Shown: piece by piece, positions 8,785-15,525 of the stretch
Layout of the letters: each line of letters starts with the position of its first letter
How positions within the stretch are numbered: the first letter of the stretch is position 1
Assembly: GCF_003459245.1 (NCBI RefSeq)
Contig: NZ_QRVG01000005.1
Coordinates: 47,689-111,688 of the forward strand
Length of the DNA: 64,000 nt
From: Collinsella sp. AF23-2
GTDB lineage: Bacteria; Actinomycetota; Coriobacteriia; Coriobacteriales; Coriobacteriaceae
Reading direction: 5' to 3'
Notes under the pieces: generated by a model
Seen by the model: the letters and a program-made list of their open reading frames with translations, nothing else
Databases searched by the model: none
Told to the model about the DNA's origin: nothing
Position numbers and translations under genes: made by a program

Positions 8785-10296
8785 CTATGCCACGGTCACG
8801 GCGATCTGGGCGTAGCGGGTGCAGGGGCGCTCGGCGCGCGTCTGCACGGTAAGCGTGAGTACGAAGCGGTCACCGGGCTGCGCGTCGGCGGGCACGATGA
8901 AAGCGGTGTCCACCGTGCATTCTTGCCACATCGACAGATCCTGGACGCCTGCATAGCTCGATGGGTCTACGGCCACATCCCAATGTGCATCGAAGCCCTT
9001 GTCGTCGGGGTCGACGATGGTTGCCGCAAGGGCGACGCGCTCGCCGGCTGCGGCGCTACGGTCGGCCGTGACCTCGACAACATGTGCCGGATGCGAGCAG
9101 ATGGCCGGATCATGGGCGCACCATTGCGCGCGGGCGGCAAAGTTTTCCTGATAGGCACGCAGATAGGGATTGAGATTGTCGTCTGCGGGCGTGCCGATGG
9201 AGGCAAAACCGGCGGGCGCACTCGCATCGGGGTGTCCATCAAGAAACATGCGGCCCAGCAGCGTATCGAAGTCGCGGTCGTCGATGCCGCGCAGGCCAAA
9301 CGGCAGCAGTGGAATATAGGTCATGCTGTCGCCTTCGGCCATAAAGTCGCCGCGCTCAAACTGCACCGCGGGCATGCCTTCCAGGCCCCAATCCAGGCGG
9401 GCATGCTTGCCAAACTGAAAGCGCTCGGGTTCGTTTTCGTAGACCTTACCATCGCCATAGAGCATATAGCGTGCCATGAGGGGGCCGTTGCCCTGCGTGA
9501 GATTCTGCTCGGGCCAGGGAGCCTTAAACAGCGGCAGCGTATCGGGCTGAGCTGTTTTGGCGTCGAAATAGTTGCCATACATATAGGGCGTACGCCAAAA
9601 GATGAGCTCGGGAAAGAGCTCGCGCCCATGGTCGAGCCACGAGTTGTCCTGTCCCACGCCATCGGCAACGCCCATCACGCGCACCTTCTGATAGACCTGC
9701 TGCTGCACGGCGGGCCACTCGGGCGTGGCGCGATAGCGCTCGGCAATACTCATGAGGGCGCGAACGATCGTATTCATACCACCCCAGCTGAGCAACCATA
9801 ACGTACGCGGATCATCATCCAGAATCGCCTGCGCAATTACGCGAGACCCCTCAGTTTCCTCAGTCACATCACCTTCAAAGGCAACATTTCCCACAAAGGT
9901 GCGCTCGATCATCTGGGCGGGCGTGGGAAACGGCGGCTCACCGGCAGCGGCCGCATTTGCTTGCAACTGCGGCCAAGCCTGGGCATATTCATTACTCCAG
10001 AGACTCTCAATCCAATGCTCGGGAAACGGCCGATACTCACGAAGCTCGCCGGCTAGCGGATCGGGCTCATGAGGCACAACAGCCCACTCATAAGAGCGCC
10101 GCCCTTTGGTCCGCCAATGCGAATTCACCTCGCCGAGCGTATGAACCCCATCCCCAAGAAAGTGATACTGCGAAGCCGTATACACCACAGCCTGAACATC
10201 AAGCAAGTTGAGATACAGAGCCAAATGAACAAGCGAGTTCATATCATCGACTTCCATATCAGTGGTAACAATCACCCGAGTCAACTTCTGGGACAT
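8785..10296 (-). CDS. DUF1593 nucleoside-hydrolase-like protein
   Basis: The N-terminal about 330 residues have the fold signature of DUF1593/nucleoside hydrolases: RVIVTTDMEVDDMNSLVHLAL supplies the Asp cluster that would bind calcium in that superfamily. The C-terminus (LTLTVQTRAERPCTRYAQIAVTVA) is the Ig-like tail usual in DUF1593 proteins. At 503 residues it has normal family length. No signal peptide is seen, so it should act in the cytoplasm. The start at 10296 is supported by GGAGCTG; a longer reading (to 10320) adds eight unconvincing residues. It sits near other carbohydrate genes, so a role in glycoside breakdown is plausible but unproven. Confidence 0.82.
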   Translation of the reverse strand: MSQKLTRVIVTTDMEVDDMNSLVHLALYLNLLDVQAVVYTASQYHFLGDGVHTLGEVNSHWRTKGRRSYEWAVVPHEPDPLAGELREYRPFPEHWIESLWSNEYAQAWPQLQANAAAAGEPPFPTPAQMIERTFVGNVAFEGDVTEETEGSRVIAQAILDDDPRTLWLLSWGGMNTIVRALMSIAERYRATPEWPAVQQQVYQKVRVMGVADGVGQDNSWLDHGRELFPELIFWRTPYMYGNYFDAKTAQPDTLPLFKAPWPEQNLTQGNGPLMARYMLYGDGKVYENEPERFQFGKHARLDWGLEGMPAVQFERGDFMAEGDSMTYIPLLPFGLRGIDDRDFDTLLGRMFLDGHPDASAPAGFASIGTPADDNLNPYLRAYQENFAARAQWCAHDPAICSHPAHVVEVTADRSAAAGERVALAATIVDPDDKGFDAHWDVAVDPSSYAGVQDLSMWQECTVDTAFIVPADAQPGDRFVLTLTVQTRAERPCTRYAQIAVTVA

Positions 10297-10424
10297 AGGA
10301 ACAGCTCCAATCAAAATCAATTCAGCCAGTTACGCGCAAGGCAAGACGGGACCCATACCCCCATCGCCACCGACCCGGCGGCCCGCTAGAAGCGGCCGGC
10401 CAGGGTCACAGCAACGTCAACGCA

Positions 10425-10547
10425 GCGGAGACCGGGGTTTAGTCTTGCAAACATTCCGCAGGGGGCATGGGCAGGCGCAGCGCGAAGCGCAAAGCGCCAG
10501 CCCATGCATGCCCGAGGACGTTTGCAAGACTAAACCCCGGTCCCCGC
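10425..10547. repeat. Long perfect inverted repeat between DUF1593 and esterase genes
   Basis: Arms 10430-10452 and 10520-10542 pair perfectly over 23 bp, and the stem continues outwards (GCGG with CCGC) after one mismatch. The 67-nt centre folds again (GGGCATGGGC with GCCCATGCATGCCC, and GCGC arms). The arm core CCGGGGTTTA is echoed by CCGGGGCTTA in the hairpin at 50895. There is no T-run, so it is not a simple terminator. Confidence 0.85.
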
Positions 10548-10558
10548 GATGGGAGGGC

Positions 10559-11896
10559 TTAGCGGTCGACCCTGGCCGACCACTCCCAGCAGCCCACCGG
10601 CTCGCCGTCGATGAGTACGTTGCCCCCGTCGAAGTCTTGATAACACAGGTCGTTGAATTGGTGGATCCACACGCCGTGGTTGAACGTCTTCTTGGCCGAG
10701 CCGTCGGCCTCGCGATACACGCCGGTCAGGTCCTCGACATGGCTAAAGTAGGTGAGATGCACGTTGGCGCCGGCATCGCGCAGGCGCGCGAACAGCGGCA
10801 GCACGGTCTGTTGCGGGTGCACGAGCTCGTCGCCCTTGGAGTGCGTAAACCACAGCGGCGTCTTGGCGAGCGCGGCTACGTCCTCGTCCGTGGCGTTGTA
10901 CCACGGGGCGCAGCAGGGAAGGCCCGCGGCGAAGAAATCGGGGTAGTCGGCGCACAGGCGCAGGGTCATAAAGCCGCCGTTGGAAAGACCGGCGACCACG
11001 ATGCGGTCGGTGTCGATGCGGTCGGCATGCTCGGCGACAAACTCATCGATAAGTGCCTTGAGCACGGGGGAGTAGATGCTCTGGTTGGAGTGACCAAGCT
11101 GCTCGACGCCGTTGTCCATCCAAAACGTGGGCGACTGCGGCACGAGCACCCAGGCAAAGCCGCCAAAGTAGCGCTGGATCTGCGCCTGGCTGATGGCCGT
11201 CACGCGGTTGCCGATATAGGCGCGCGTGGCGCCTTCGCCCTGCGTGGCGCCCTTGCCCTCGCCGGCGCCGTGCAGATACACCACGAGCGGTGCCTTTTGG
11301 GGCATGGCCGTGGCCTCGGGCGCAAAGGGGTTGAAGCATGCCGAGTCCTCGGCCTTAAAGCTGGGCTCAAAGAAGCCGTATTCGAGCGCGATACCGTCGA
11401 CGGCGGTCTTTTGCGTGGCGTTGCTCCAGCCTTTGAGCGCGGGGCAGATATCGCCACGGCAGGTGTCGAAGACCAGGCCGCAGGTGGGATCGTCGCCGTC
11501 GTTGCCGGGAAGAGCTGTGAGCTGCGTGATGCGCAGCTGGTCATCGAGCATGCGCGAGCCCATGACGCCGCCTTCGATGGTCTTGGTCAGGCGCTGCTCG
11601 GCGACCTCGAGTGCCACATGGGTGCCCACGGCGAGCTTACGTCCGTTCTCGTCGCACGGATATGCGGCGAGAATGTCGATGTAACCCACGGAGGGCGCGG
11701 CATGGTCGGCGCCGCGCTCCTTGCGCATCAGAACCTCGCCCGAGCGCTCGTGACGCTCTACATATATATGGAAGGTGTTCGTGTCGATGTCGTTGGCGCG
11801 CACGGTGCAGGGCAGGTCGAGTACGACCTTGCTGATCCAGGGGCCAAAGTCGCCCAAGGTGGTGACGGTTGCGTAGGTACACAATTTGAGTTCCAT
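10559..11896 (-). CDS. Alpha/beta-hydrolase (esterase/prolyl-oligopeptidase-like)
   Basis: 445 residues. The N-terminal about 180 residues are a beta-rich accessory domain. The C-terminal part is an alpha/beta-hydrolase: HGAGEG as oxyanion-hole region, nucleophile Ser in GLSNGG, and a likely catalytic His in FNHGVWIHQF. It resembles the PHB-depolymerase/feruloyl-esterase-like peptidases found in polysaccharide loci. There is no signal peptide. The start at 11896 is chosen by GGGAGGCAGCTC eight bases upstream. Palindromes of the form CTAAAC/GTTTAG lie just upstream and toward the divergent PTS gene, suggesting shared control. Confidence 0.82.
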   Translation of the reverse strand: MELKLCTYATVTTLGDFGPWISKVVLDLPCTVRANDIDTNTFHIYVERHERSGEVLMRKERGADHAAPSVGYIDILAAYPCDENGRKLAVGTHVALEVAEQRLTKTIEGGVMGSRMLDDQLRITQLTALPGNDGDDPTCGLVFDTCRGDICPALKGWSNATQKTAVDGIALEYGFFEPSFKAEDSACFNPFAPEATAMPQKAPLVVYLHGAGEGKGATQGEGATRAYIGNRVTAISQAQIQRYFGGFAWVLVPQSPTFWMDNGVEQLGHSNQSIYSPVLKALIDEFVAEHADRIDTDRIVVAGLSNGGFMTLRLCADYPDFFAAGLPCCAPWYNATDEDVAALAKTPLWFTHSKGDELVHPQQTVLPLFARLRDAGANVHLTYFSHVEDLTGVYREADGSAKKTFNHGVWIHQFNDLCYQDFDGGNVLIDGEPVGCWEWSARVDR

Positions 11897-11944
11897 GAGC
11901 TGCCTCCCTTGCGCCGCGAATGCCTGGCATCTGCGGCAATACAA

Positions 11945-11960
11945 ACTAAACATGTTTAGT
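11945..11960. promoter_or_regulatory. Perfect 16-bp palindromic operator candidate
   Basis: ACTAAACATGTTTAGT is a perfect palindrome 49 bp upstream of the esterase start. A relative, ACTAAACGTATGTTTACT, lies at 12027-12044 and GTAAACACCTTGTTTAC at 12264-12280. The repeated half-site (C/G)TAAAC suggests one regulator controlling the esterase and the divergent PTS gene. Confidence 0.65.
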
Positions 11961-12386
11961 GTAATCTAGAATTGAAGAATAACCAGATGAACTCGGTAAA
12001 CGGCAAAATTGAACACGTTGTGAACTACTAAACGTATGTTTACTAGCTTCTAGCAGGGATTCTGTTGATGAGTTAACAGATCAGTGAGGTGTTCATCAAA
12101 ATAAAATCCCACGTAAATGGCTATATATCAATAGAGGGTCAAAGAGACCATCTCCCGCCATTCAAATACGCTCACCCCCGATTTCCTACCGTTCACCGGA
12201 CTGTAGACGGCAAAATTGCCATAAATTCGGCGCTCCGTGTAAACTAAAGCCCGTAAACGTTCAGTAAACACCTTGTTTACAAAAGCGTATCCAAGGGTTC
12301 GGTAACCGTAAGGGGTTATAGTCGCCGGGCCAAAGGCGTGCCTACGCCCAAGCGGGTAGGCACACGAAGATATGGGGAGGGGTCCC
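11961..12386. promoter_or_regulatory. Divergent regulatory region between esterase and PTS IIBC
   Basis: About 490 bp without a gene lie between the two starts. The region is clearly richer in AT than the neighbouring genes. It holds several TAAAC half-sites (12028, 12243, 12254, 12265) with matching GTTTA arms at 12038 and 12275, a TATAGT at 12317-12322 that could be a -10, and a stem GTGCCTAC/GTAGGCAC (12339-12362) just before the ribosome site. The leader stem could act as an attenuator, but no T-run was seen. Confidence 0.5.
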
Positions 12387-13814
12387 ATGGCAGTAGATAA
12401 CAAACAGATTGCCACCGATGTCCTCGAGCTCGTGGGCGGCGCGGAGAACGTTACCGTCGCCACCAACTGCATGACGCGCCTGCGTCTGACGCTCAAGGAT
12501 AACAGCAAGGCCGACGTGGAGAAGATCAAGAAGGTGAAGGGTGTTCTGGGTTGCCAGTTCGCCGGCAGCCAGCTCCAGGTCATCATCGGCCAGAACGTGC
12601 CCAAGGTACTCGCCGAGTTCGTCGCCATTTCCGGCGTCAAGCAGGGTGAGGCCGTTGACGAGAACCTCGATGCTCCCAAGGAGAAGTTCGAGCTCAAGAA
12701 CCTGCCTAACATCATCCTCGACTATCTGTCCGGCTCCATGACCCAGCTCATCCCGCTGCTCATGGCTGGCGGTCTGTTCCGCACCATCGCGGCCGTCCTC
12801 GGCCCCACCATGCTCGGTGTGCTCTCGGCCGACGACCCGACCTATACGTTCCTCTACACCACGCTGTACGAGGCAACGTTTACCTTTATCCCCATCTACC
12901 TGGGCTATGCCGCCGCTAAGAAGCTCGGCGCCTCTCCGGTTCTGGGCATGCTCCTCGGCGGCGCTCTCATGGCCCCGTCCGTCGTGAGTGTCGCGACTCA
13001 GGAGGGTGGCGGCATCATCTCCGTCTACGGCATCCAGATCGCCGCTGCCAACTATCAGCAGTCCGTCCTGCCGATTATCCTTTCGGTGCCTGTCCTCTAC
13101 TTCGTCGAGAAGTTCTTTAAGAAGGTCATGCCCGACGTGCTCTCCACGGTCTTCACGCCGTTCTGCACCATGATCGTTACCATCCCCATCGCCTTCATCG
13201 TCCTCGCCCCCATCGGCAACGAGATCGGTACGCTGATCGCTAACGCGCTCTTCGGCCTTGCTGACCTTGGCGGCATCGGTATCCTGATCGTCATGGCCGT
13301 CCTCGGCGCCTTCTGGCAGCTCTTCGTGGTCTGCGGCATGCACATGCCCGTCATCCTGCTCGCTCAGGTTCAGATCATCGCTGCCGGCTACGATCCCTTC
13401 GTCTTCGTTTCCACCAACTGCGCTATGGCCGCTGTCTGGGGCTGCGCCTTCGGTGCCTTCCTCAAGATGAAGAACCCCGACGAGAAGTCCCTTGCCATCG
13501 GCTACGTCATCTCCGCTATCGCCGGCGGCGTCACCGAGCCCGCGCTCTTCGGTATCCTCATGCGCTTCCGTCGTACCATGTTCGGCATGTTCATCGGCGG
13601 TGCCATCGGCGCTGTGTTCTCCGGCCTCATGGGCGTCACCTACTACCTCGCAGGCGGTGCTTCCAACTTCCTGGTCTTCACCAACTACCTGCAGGGTGGC
13701 CAGATGAACACCGTCTGGGCTATCGTTGGTATGGCAATCTCCTTTGTCATCGCCGCTGCCGTCGTCTTTGTCTCCGGCTTCTCCAAGGAGGAGCTCGCCG
13801 AGATGGAGGCCTAA
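12387..13814 (+). CDS. PTS IIBC transporter, beta-glucoside/sucrose family
   Basis: 475 residues. The IIB domain (about 1-90) has the phosphocysteine in NCMTRLRL (Cys28). The IIC domain (about 110-460) has roughly ten membrane segments and the family's typical GVTEPALFG loop near the sugar site. There is no IIA domain at the C-terminus, so a separate IIA must donate phosphate; the IIA-Glc protein at 27030 is a candidate. The start is set by GGGGAGGGG before ATG 12387. The substrate is probably a glucoside or disaccharide; the GH1 phospho-glucosidase at 25439 could process its product (inference). Confidence 0.9.
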   Translation: MAVDNKQIATDVLELVGGAENVTVATNCMTRLRLTLKDNSKADVEKIKKVKGVLGCQFAGSQLQVIIGQNVPKVLAEFVAISGVKQGEAVDENLDAPKEKFELKNLPNIILDYLSGSMTQLIPLLMAGGLFRTIAAVLGPTMLGVLSADDPTYTFLYTTLYEATFTFIPIYLGYAAAKKLGASPVLGMLLGGALMAPSVVSVATQEGGGIISVYGIQIAAANYQQSVLPIILSVPVLYFVEKFFKKVMPDVLSTVFTPFCTMIVTIPIAFIVLAPIGNEIGTLIANALFGLADLGGIGILIVMAVLGAFWQLFVVCGMHMPVILLAQVQIIAAGYDPFVFVSTNCAMAAVWGCAFGAFLKMKNPDEKSLAIGYVISAIAGGVTEPALFGILMRFRRTMFGMFIGGAIGAVFSGLMGVTYYLAGGASNFLVFTNYLQGGQMNTVWAIVGMAISFVIAAAVVFVSGFSKEELAEMEA

Positions 13815-13854
13815 GGCCAAGCCATTCGGTCACATATGACCTCACCTACACGAC

Positions 13855-13892
13855 AGGGCCCCGTCAGGCGTAAGCCCGGCGGGGCCCTTCTT
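13855..13892 (+). terminator. Intrinsic terminator after PTS IIBC
   Basis: AGGGCCCCG and CGGGGCCCT form the outer stem, continued inwards by GC-rich pairing, followed by TCTT. It lies 41 bp after the stop codon of the transporter gene. Confidence 0.75.
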
Positions 13893-13931
13893 GCAAGGTA
13901 GACTGATGGGGCGGGTGAGCTTCGCCCGCGA

Positions 13932-13998
13932 GGGTTTGCCAAGCGGCGGAGGCTTTCGCGCGGGGTTATCGCGAAAGCCCCCGGCGGTTCGCAAATCC
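13932..13998 (+). promoter_or_regulatory. Long leader hairpin before the GH140 gene
   Basis: Inner stem GGCTTTCGCG/CGCGAAAGCC (13951-13960 with 13970-13979) is perfect. Outer arms 13932-13949 and 13981-13998 pair with three mismatches. The hairpin ends 24 bases before the start codon and leaves the ribosome site AAAGGA free. It may be an attenuator, an mRNA stabiliser or a repeat insertion. Confidence 0.6.
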
Positions 13999-14022
13999 TT
14001 TATCAAACGAAAGGACACGCAG

Positions 14023-15336
14023 ATGAGTTTGGGAAAGCTGACCGTCAACGGTCGTGAGGACGGGTTTCTCTGCGACGGCAAGCCGTTCTTTTGGTTTGCC
14101 GACACGTGCTGGAGCGCATTCACGAGTATCACCGAGGCGGACTGGGACTACTATCTGACCCGCCGCGCCGAGCAGGGCATGAACGTGCTGCAGGTCAATA
14201 CCCTGCCGCAGTGGGACCGCTGCCTGCCCGACCTGGGCATCTGGCCCTACGCGAGCGAGGACGGCGTGCACTTTGACTGGAGCGCGCCCAACCAGGAATA
14301 CTGGGACCGCGCCCGCCGCATGTGCCAGGCGGCCGTGGAGCACGGCATTCGCCCGGCGCTCGTGCTTATGTGGTGCAACTACGTGCCCGGTACCTGGGGT
14401 GCCAAGATCGCCGAGCGTTGCGGCGCCGAGGTTATGCCGCGTGAGGAGGTCCGTGCCCACGTTGCCCGCGTCGTCGAGAACCTGGGCGAGTTCGACCCCG
14501 TCTACGTAGTGACGGGCGATACCGACTTTGCCGGTGACGAGGCGATCGTCTATTACGAGGACGCGCTCGACGAGGTCGTCAAGCGCGCGCCCGAGGCACT
14601 GCGCACCATGCATATCAACCGCGGCAATCGTACCATTCCGGCGCAGTATCTGGGCCGTCTGGACTTTTACATGTTCCAGCCCGGCCACAACTACGAGGGC
14701 CAGCCCGAGGCATGGCGTCTGCCGCAGGACTTTATCGCCAACTATCCCAAAAAGCCGATGGTCAACTCCGAGCCTTGCTACGAGCAGATGGGTGCGTCGC
14801 GCAACGTCTACTGGCGTTTTACCGCGCAGGATTGCCGCGCGAGCGTATGGTCGTCGATTCTTGCCGGCGCCAGTGCCGGCGTGACCTATGGCGCGCACGG
14901 CGTTTGGAACTGGCAGACATCGCGCAGCCAGGGTTCGGTCCTGGGCGAGGGCTTTGACATGCCCTTCCGCTGGCAAGAGTGCCTGCAGTTTGCGGGTGTG
15001 TGGGACTTTGGCGCGATCGAGCATGTGCTTGCCAGCCTAGGCGCTACTGCCGGTGACGATGCGCTTGCCGTGGTTCCGGCGCAGGAGCTGCTCGATGACG
15101 CGCGCGAGGCCATCCGTGTGGCGCGCGTTGGCGATCGCGTCGTCACGTACCTGCCGCGCACCACGGCGCTCAAGTTTAAGCTCGACGGCGCGCGTGGCTG
15201 GACGGCGACGGTCCTCGACATGGAGGACAAGCGCATCGCAAAACTGCCCGTCCGTGACAACGGTGACGGCACCGTGCGCGTGGCGCAGCATCCCTTTGAG
15301 CACGACGCTCTGGTGATCCTGACACCCGAGCGCTAA
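14023..15336 (+). CDS. DUF4038 glycoside hydrolase, apiosidase-like (GH140)
   Basis: 437 residues with the DUF4038 barrel: FFWFADTCWSAF near the N-terminus is the hallmark. Carboxylates in VVTGDTDFAGDE and VNSEPCYEQMG are at the places expected for acid/base and nucleophile. A small beta domain closes the C-terminus (PVRDNGDGTVRVAQHPFEHDALVIL). Characterised relatives release apiose from rhamnogalacturonan-II side chains; other DUF4038 proteins act on different glycans, so the substrate is uncertain. No signal peptide is seen. The ATG at 14023 has AAAGGA upstream; an upstream extension reads through the leader hairpin and is rejected. Confidence 0.83.
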   Translation: MSLGKLTVNGREDGFLCDGKPFFWFADTCWSAFTSITEADWDYYLTRRAEQGMNVLQVNTLPQWDRCLPDLGIWPYASEDGVHFDWSAPNQEYWDRARRMCQAAVEHGIRPALVLMWCNYVPGTWGAKIAERCGAEVMPREEVRAHVARVVENLGEFDPVYVVTGDTDFAGDEAIVYYEDALDEVVKRAPEALRTMHINRGNRTIPAQYLGRLDFYMFQPGHNYEGQPEAWRLPQDFIANYPKKPMVNSEPCYEQMGASRNVYWRFTAQDCRASVWSSILAGASAGVTYGAHGVWNWQTSRSQGSVLGEGFDMPFRWQECLQFAGVWDFGAIEHVLASLGATAGDDALAVVPAQELLDDAREAIRVARVGDRVVTYLPRTTALKFKLDGARGWTATVLDMEDKRIAKLPVRDNGDGTVRVAQHPFEHDALVILTPER

Positions 15337-15379
15337 CGGCTCTTCTCCAACATTTACAACCCAGTCCCTTTCATAAGGC

Positions 15380-15439
15380 TGCGACGGAATGGTTCCTGCA
15401 TGACGGCTTTAAGCTGTCAAGGGGAGCCATTCCGCCGCA
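15380..15439. repeat. Intergenic hairpin, family F (GCGRYGRAATRGTTCC)
   Basis: Arms TGCGACGGAATGGTTCC and GGAGCCATTCCGCCGCA pair over 17 positions with one mismatch and one G-T pair. A second stem sits at the tip (TGACGGCTT/AGCTGTCA). The arm is related to the hairpin at 42963. It lies between convergent genes. Confidence 0.75.
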
Positions 15440-15466
15440 CTCATTGGGGACGTACTTAAATGAGTG
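15438..15466. repeat. Family B hairpin with GGGGAC loop
   Basis: CACTCATT pairs perfectly with AATGAGTG around GGGGACGTACTTA. It overlaps the end of the preceding hairpin by two bases. Copies with different stem bases but the same loop motif lie at 19618 and 48311. Confidence 0.85.
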
Positions 15467-15525
15467 GTTTAACTTGAGACGGGACTTTTTGACCGCCTGA
15501 TGGGTCGCGCGCCACGATTCGGGCG

